Shown: positions 59,962 through 64,000 of the stretch, in pieces
Position numbering within the stretch: the first letter of the stretch is position 1
Layout: each line of letters starts with the position of its first letter
Source of the DNA: an uncultured Blautia sp.
GTDB taxonomy: Bacteria; Bacillota; Clostridia; Lachnospirales; Lachnospiraceae
Length of the DNA stretch: 64,000 bases
Assembly (NCBI RefSeq): GCF_947654165.1
Contig: NZ_CANTKB010000004.1
Location: 62,001 to 126,000 of the forward strand
Direction of reading: 5' to 3'
The notes under the pieces: generated by a model
Seen by the model: only the letters and a program-made list of their open reading frames with translations
The model's database searches: none
Told to the model about the DNA's origin: nothing
Translations under genes and position numbers: made by a program

Positions 59962-61740
59962 ATGCTTGAAATTGGATCATTGGTAGACGGGAAATATAAA
60001 ATATTAAATAAAATCGGGCAAGGCGGTATGAGTGTGGTATACCTTGCCATGAATGAGAGAGCCAATAAACAGTGGGCAATTAAAGAGGTCCGAAAGGATG
60101 GTGTCCAGAACTTCGAAGTTGTGAAGCAGGGCTTGATCGTAGAGACAGATTTGCTGAAAAAACTGAATCATCCAAATCTGCCAAGTATTATTGACGTAAT
60201 TGACGGAGACGGAAGTTTCCTCATTGTTATGGATTACATAGAAGGGCGTACCCTGGAAAAAGTGCTTCGTGAGTACGGGGCACAGGATCAGGCGGATGTT
60301 ATTGAGTGGGCAAAACAGCTCTGTGATGTGCTTTCCTACCTGCATTCCAGAAAACCGCCGATTATCTACAGAGATATGAAACCTTCCAATGTTATGCTGC
60401 GGCCGGATGGCAAGGTCATGCTCATTGACTTTGGTACGGCCAGAGAGTTCAAGGAAACCAGCGTGGCAGATACCACCTGTCTGGGAACCCAGGGCTATGC
60501 AGCACCGGAGCAGTACGGTGGGCACGGACAGACAGATGCCCGGACCGATATCTATTGTCTGGGTGCAACCTTGTATCACCTGCTTACAGGACACAATCCC
60601 AGCGAGCCGCCATATGAGATGTACCCCATCCGGCATTGGAATCCTGATTTATCTTCAGGTCTGGAAGAGATCATTCTCAAGTGTACCCAGAAAAACCCGG
60701 AAGACAGATATCAGTCCTGTGGTGAGTTGCTTTATGCATTAGAGCATTATAACGAACTGGATATTGAATATAAGAGAAAACAAGCCTTGAAGTGGCGTAG
60801 TTTCTTGGCAGCAGCTTCCCTTACCCTTTTGGCAGGAATCGGAGCAGTGGGATTCAAGATAGCCGAAAATTCTGTGAAATCCAGTACCTATGACGCTTAT
60901 CTGGTGGAAGCCGAAAACCTGGCATCCACAGACTGGGATAAATGCGTAGAGTATTATGAGAATGCCATTACTCTGAATCCAAGAGAAGGGGCTGCATATG
61001 AAGGACTTCTGCAATTTTTCCTTCTCCATGACAAAGAAGAAAATACAAATGGAGATACAGAACAGGTTACAGTTTTTTCCAGTGAGGAAGAACAGACGAT
61101 CCGAAAAGTTATAGGAATCACAGGAGATGCCAAGAGAAGTAATGAAGATTATTTCAAAACCAATGGTGAAGATTACGATAAGTTCTCTTATGACCTGGGA
61201 GTAGCGTATTTCTATTCTTATAACGGAGTAGGAGACAAAGCGGCTTCCAAGAAATGGCTGAGCAATGCTTCTGAAGCATCCCCTACGGGAGATTTAAATG
61301 AAAAAAACATTTCCAGAGCAAAGAACCTGTATAAGATTGCCAATTATTATGACAGTCTGAAAGTGCGGAATCAGGCGGGAGATTCTGTTGTTTCCTATTC
61401 TGATTACTGGTTTGACCTGGTAGGGATTGTAGAAGAGGATGCCAAAGACAGCAATAACCTGTACAAGCTTCTGTCGTATAAAGAACTGACCGCACAGATT
61501 GCCGGAAAAGCAAGTAATTTCAAAGATGCAGGTATTACGAAACAGCAGATGCTGACACAGCTTGGAGCGGCTGAGGAAGTCCTTGGCAGCATGGAATCAA
61601 GTGAACAATATGAGATGAATATGAGAGATGTGATTCTTGAAAATGTCGGTACAGCGAAAAACATTGTGGAATCGACTTATAATACATCGAATATAGAAGG
61701 AATTGGTCAGGGAGGTGGAACAGATACAACAGCAGATTAA
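59962..61740 (+). CDS. membrane Ser/Thr protein kinase (PrkC/PknB-like, no PASTA)
   Basis: A 592-residue kinase. Gly loop GQGGMSVVY (about 18-26), lysine in WAIKEVRK (about 38-45), catalytic loop YRDMKPSN (about 135-142, with Tyr replacing His of HRD), DFGTARE (about 156-162) and YAAPEQYGG (about 179-187). One membrane helix (about 277-297) leads to an extracellular part of about 295 residues with TPR-like helices (CVEYYENAITLNPREGAAYE) instead of PASTA repeats. It probably phosphorylates Thr residues recognised by the FHA protein. Confidence 0.88.
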   Translation: MLEIGSLVDGKYKILNKIGQGGMSVVYLAMNERANKQWAIKEVRKDGVQNFEVVKQGLIVETDLLKKLNHPNLPSIIDVIDGDGSFLIVMDYIEGRTLEKVLREYGAQDQADVIEWAKQLCDVLSYLHSRKPPIIYRDMKPSNVMLRPDGKVMLIDFGTAREFKETSVADTTCLGTQGYAAPEQYGGHGQTDARTDIYCLGATLYHLLTGHNPSEPPYEMYPIRHWNPDLSSGLEEIILKCTQKNPEDRYQSCGELLYALEHYNELDIEYKRKQALKWRSFLAAASLTLLAGIGAVGFKIAENSVKSSTYDAYLVEAENLASTDWDKCVEYYENAITLNPREGAAYEGLLQFFLLHDKEENTNGDTEQVTVFSSEEEQTIRKVIGITGDAKRSNEDYFKTNGEDYDKFSYDLGVAYFYSYNGVGDKAASKKWLSNASEASPTGDLNEKNISRAKNLYKIANYYDSLKVRNQAGDSVVSYSDYWFDLVGIVEEDAKDSNNLYKLLSYKELTAQIAGKASNFKDAGITKQQMLTQLGAAEEVLGSMESSEQYEMNMRDVILENVGTAKNIVESTYNTSNIEGIGQGGGTDTTAD

Positions 61741-62239
61741 TTTGTTTCATACTTTGTTTTATGTGTGTCTGGGTATCTGCATTTTCTGCCTGATTCTCAG
61801 CATTATCTTCTTTTTTAAATTTGATATCATCAATATTTTCAATGCTCGCACCGGACGTTCTGTGAAGAAAACAGTGCAGCATATGGAAGAGATCAACTCC
61901 CGGACCGGACAGCTTCGAAGACCGGCGGGAAGAGGCAATACAGGAACACTCAGCCGTTCCGGAAATATCGGAAACAGCAAGAAGCTGGGCAGTGTCCGCA
62001 AGGCAAAGATGGAAGATATCATTCAGCCGCCTACACCTACAGAACCGCTGGCAGCAGATGCTACAGGAGTTTTAGGTGCAGATGCTACAGAAGTCCTGGA
62101 TGCCGGAGCAACAGAGGTGCTGAACCAGAGCATGCAGACAGCCACCAAAGAAATGGTACAGCGAGAAGTAGACGAAAGCCATGGAATGTTCAGAATCGAG
62201 AAATACGAACTGCTCATTCATACAAACGAGGTGGTGTAG
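61703..62239 (+). CDS. membrane protein with ATxVL repeats, probable kinase substrate
   Basis: A 178-residue protein whose start lies inside the kinase gene. No ATG is available; TTG 61703 or GTG 61715 are candidates. A membrane helix (about 17-40) precedes a basic cytoplasmic region, then DATGVLGADATEVLDAGATEVL (three T-x-V-L repeats, here 22 residues at about 118-139). The same motif type occurs in the FHA protein (ETSVLG, ETTVLG), which suggests phosphorylated Thr sites read by FHA. Family not recognised. Confidence 0.65.
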   Translation: MVREVEQIQQQINLFHTLFYVCLGICIFCLILSIIFFFKFDIINIFNARTGRSVKKTVQHMEEINSRTGQLRRPAGRGNTGTLSRSGNIGNSKKLGSVRKAKMEDIIQPPTPTEPLAADATGVLGADATEVLDAGATEVLNQSMQTATKEMVQREVDESHGMFRIEKYELLIHTNEVV

Positions 62240-62242
62240 GAG

Positions 62243-62725
62243 ATGAGTGGAATGAGAGGGATAGAAAAGAGGTTTTATATCTCAGCAGCATGTTTTTTGC
62301 CGACTGTGATTGCAATGTTTCTCCTTCCCCTTAGCGGAACAGGGGAAAACACAGGGCAGGAAGTGCTTGGAACACTCATTGGAGTTTTATTCTGGGCAGG
62401 TATCATACTGGCAGCAGGAAGCTATTTCCTGCTGTACCGTGCCTATAAGGAGCGTTTGAAGGAATCTGCAAAAAAATCAAGAATTCCTTCTTTTCTCCAT
62501 TTTTTTAGTAATCCCATTGCAGCAGCAGTGGATGCGGTTTTTATTTTAAGTTTTGCCGGAACCGTTTATTGTACACGGGCAGTCAATGCCAGTGAGGTTC
62601 TGGATTTTATTTCCTTAGTGTTGTGTATCACTTCCCTTTACCTGCACTTTCTGGTAAACGGAAGGATATTTCAATATATAGTACAAAGAAAGAAAAGAGG
62701 AAAAGGACATGAAAGGAAAGCGTAA
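62243..62725 (+). CDS. four-helix membrane protein, function unknown
   Basis: A 160-residue protein with four hydrophobic segments (about 12-30, 42-66, 90-108, 117-140) and a basic tail (QRKKRGKGHERKA). The start may be ATG 62243 or 62252. It follows the preceding gene after 3 nt and overlaps the next by 17 nt, so it belongs to the kinase operon. No family recognised. Confidence 0.65.
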   Translation: MSGMRGIEKRFYISAACFLPTVIAMFLLPLSGTGENTGQEVLGTLIGVLFWAGIILAAGSYFLLYRAYKERLKESAKKSRIPSFLHFFSNPIAAAVDAVFILSFAGTVYCTRAVNASEVLDFISLVLCITSLYLHFLVNGRIFQYIVQRKKRGKGHERKA

Positions 62726-64000
62726 ATTAACACAAAGAATTCTTTCCCTGTTGATGGTGTTCGCAATGGTCATGGGTATGCTCTTAGAACCTGTGCAGAT
62801 TTATGCGGCACAGCCGGGGGAAGATGCCGGACAGATGAAAGCAGGTCCGGCAGATCCGCAGCCAGATGGTAATGGAGGCACTACGGATCAGGGCGGTACA
62901 CCGGGAGGAGATGGTGGTGAGACAACGCCACAGGACACAACAAAGATTACATTGGATCTGACCAGTTTGAATCTTGTCGAGGGAGAGACTAAAGAAATAA
63001 TAATTGTTAATCTGCCAGAAACAGCTCAAGACATCTCATGGGTAAGTGGAAATACAGACACAGCAACCGTGACTGCTCATTCAGACGATAATAGTAAGGC
63101 AACTGTAACGGCTGTAAATGCAGGAACAACAACAATAACAGCGACAGTTGACGGACAAACAGCAACAGCCAATGTGGCAGTTTCTGCTAAAACCTATGAA
63201 GTAAGTGGAACAGTTACTTCTGCTTCAAATAATCAAGCAATATCAGGCATAACAGTAAGTGTAAATGGTCAAGATGTTACCACAGAAGAAAATGGAACAT
63301 ATACAGTTATGTTGCCGGAAGGTACTCATAATGCGACATTTACAGGAACAGGGTTTGTAGATAAAACAGCTACTATTATTGTAGATGCTAATGGTGATGT
63401 ATCTAATGCGGATGTTCAGATGAGTTTGAAACCAGTAAGCGTTACGATGTCTTCATCTGAAATTTATGTAGGAGGAACCACAACTGCAACAGTAAATGGT
63501 GAACTACAGGATTATGACATTGTTTCCTGGGCTTCTAGTGACTTGGTAACAACTAATGGAACTACAATCACAGGTAAAAAAGCTGGAAAATTTAATGGTG
63601 CACCGACTGTTCAATCTAAAAAATATGGATCGGTAGTGGTGAATAGTACTACAGAAGTAACTGTTGTAGAGTCTCCAACAGATGTTTTAGTAACGGCAGC
63701 CATTAGCGATGATAAGAAAAAAATGAATCTGTCTGCACAGGTTACATCATCTAAGAATGATACTCATCCAACAAGCGGAATTGTTACCTTTACGATTGCA
63801 CGTAAAGACGGGCTTCCTTTTGGAAAAACATTTACTGCTGAATTAAATGATAAGGGTATAGCAGAGGTAACAGCAGAAAAACATATCGGAAAGTTTCGCA
63901 GTAATTATATTGTTACAGCCACTTATGGGGGACAGGAAGGATATTATTTAGGAAGCGAGCAGAGTTGTGATGCTTTGCCAGAAAGTGAGATTGAAGAAAC
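62709..64000 (+). CDS. large secreted protein with bacterial Ig-like domains (3' end outside window)
   Basis: From the ATG at 62709 (GAGG 8 nt upstream) the frame is open to the window end, 430 codons. Signal peptide about 1-34 (LLMVFAMVMGMLLEPVQIYA), a Gly/Pro/Asp-rich linker to about 75, a BIG2-type Ig-like domain about 78-155 (ITLDLTSLNLVEGETKE; NAGTTTITATVDG), a carboxypeptidase-regulatory-like domain about 157-235 (VSGTVTSASNNQAISGITVSV), a second BIG2-like domain about 237-320, then an Ig-like domain (about 325-415). Surface display is likely, but the anchor is not visible. Confidence 0.85.
   Translation, partial: MKGKRKLTQRILSLLMVFAMVMGMLLEPVQIYAAQPGEDAGQMKAGPADPQPDGNGGTTDQGGTPGGDGGETTPQDTTKITLDLTSLNLVEGETKEIIIVNLPETAQDISWVSGNTDTATVTAHSDDNSKATVTAVNAGTTTITATVDGQTATANVAVSAKTYEVSGTVTSASNNQAISGITVSVNGQDVTTEENGTYTVMLPEGTHNATFTGTGFVDKTATIIVDANGDVSNADVQMSLKPVSVTMSSSEIYVGGTTTATVNGELQDYDIVSWASSDLVTTNGTTITGKKAGKFNGAPTVQSKKYGSVVVNSTTEVTVVESPTDVLVTAAISDDKKKMNLSAQVTSSKNDTHPTSGIVTFTIARKDGLPFGKTFTAELNDKGIAEVTAEKHIGKFRSNYIVTATYGGQEGYYLGSEQSCDALPESEIEE

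Overview
The window looks like chromosomal DNA of a low-GC gut Bacillota, most likely Lachnospiraceae (Blautia-like). This is inferred from gene content and from the style of signals: AGGAGG ribosome sites, TTGACA/TATAAT promoters, a T-box, a glycine riboswitch, a yybP-ykoY riboswitch, a yaaT-rsmI cluster, SipW/TasA proteins and class C sortases. No rRNA, tRNA, CRISPR or classical IS element was seen.

Layout. 1-6.4 kb (minus strand): a fructosamine (Amadori product) catabolic operon in the order frlB-frlO-frlN-frlM-frlD, extended by a PHP phosphoesterase gene and a GntR regulator. 6.6-8.0 kb: a YaaO/SpeA-type decarboxylase. 8.8-14.8 kb: a housekeeping run (guanylate-kinase-like, holB, yaaT/ricT, trmN6-like, rsmI, CapA-like, spmA). 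14.8-22.8 kb: a PucR-type regulator divergent from a 62-residue orphan protein and a five-gene oligopeptide ABC operon with a terminator hairpin in its leader. 22.9-26.2 kb (minus): a GH20 hexosaminidase and a MATE exporter. 26.4-27.9 kb: a DapF-fold racemase-like gene and a C39-like protein. 28.0-38.9 kb: glycine riboswitch + AGCS symporter, T-box + metG, aldo/keto reductase, yefM-yoeB, Mn-type riboswitch + P-type ATPase, AI-2E family protein, TatD. 39.0-42.1 kb: two PD-(D/E)XK nuclease-fold genes interleaved with repeat arrays. 42.3-56.7 kb: a ten-gene surface-fibre operon (giant double-VWA adhesin, LPSTG pilin, two class C sortases, a secreted pilin-like protein, two SipW-dependent TasA-like proteins, a DPKTG-tailed protein, a MucBP protein, SipW). 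56.8-58.6 kb: another repeat array, a second Rpn-family nuclease and a deletion scar. 58.6-64 kb: an FHA / PP2C / Ser-Thr kinase signalling module leading into a large Ig-like surface protein that runs off the window.

The most unusual feature is a family of six intergenic arrays (about 32 clear units) at 8.1, 32.3, 39.1, 40.3, 41.8 and 56.8 kb. Each unit is an approximately 29-bp imperfect hairpin (GGCCTA...TAGGCC type) followed by an approximately 23-bp AT-rich spacer, giving a period of 52 bp (51-53). Only the arms and the geometry are conserved. Four of the six arrays lie directly before or after PD-(D/E)XK/Rpn nuclease genes, and three are followed by a -10-like TATAAT box 60-75 bp downstream. 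The period equals five helical turns. I do not know a described element of this kind.

Functionally, the right half is about the cell surface: a sortase-built pilus and a SipW/TasA-type fibre encoded in one transcription unit, next to a membrane kinase/phosphatase/FHA module. The left half is nutrient capture (fructosamines, peptides, amino sugars, glycine/alanine), with several RNA switches.
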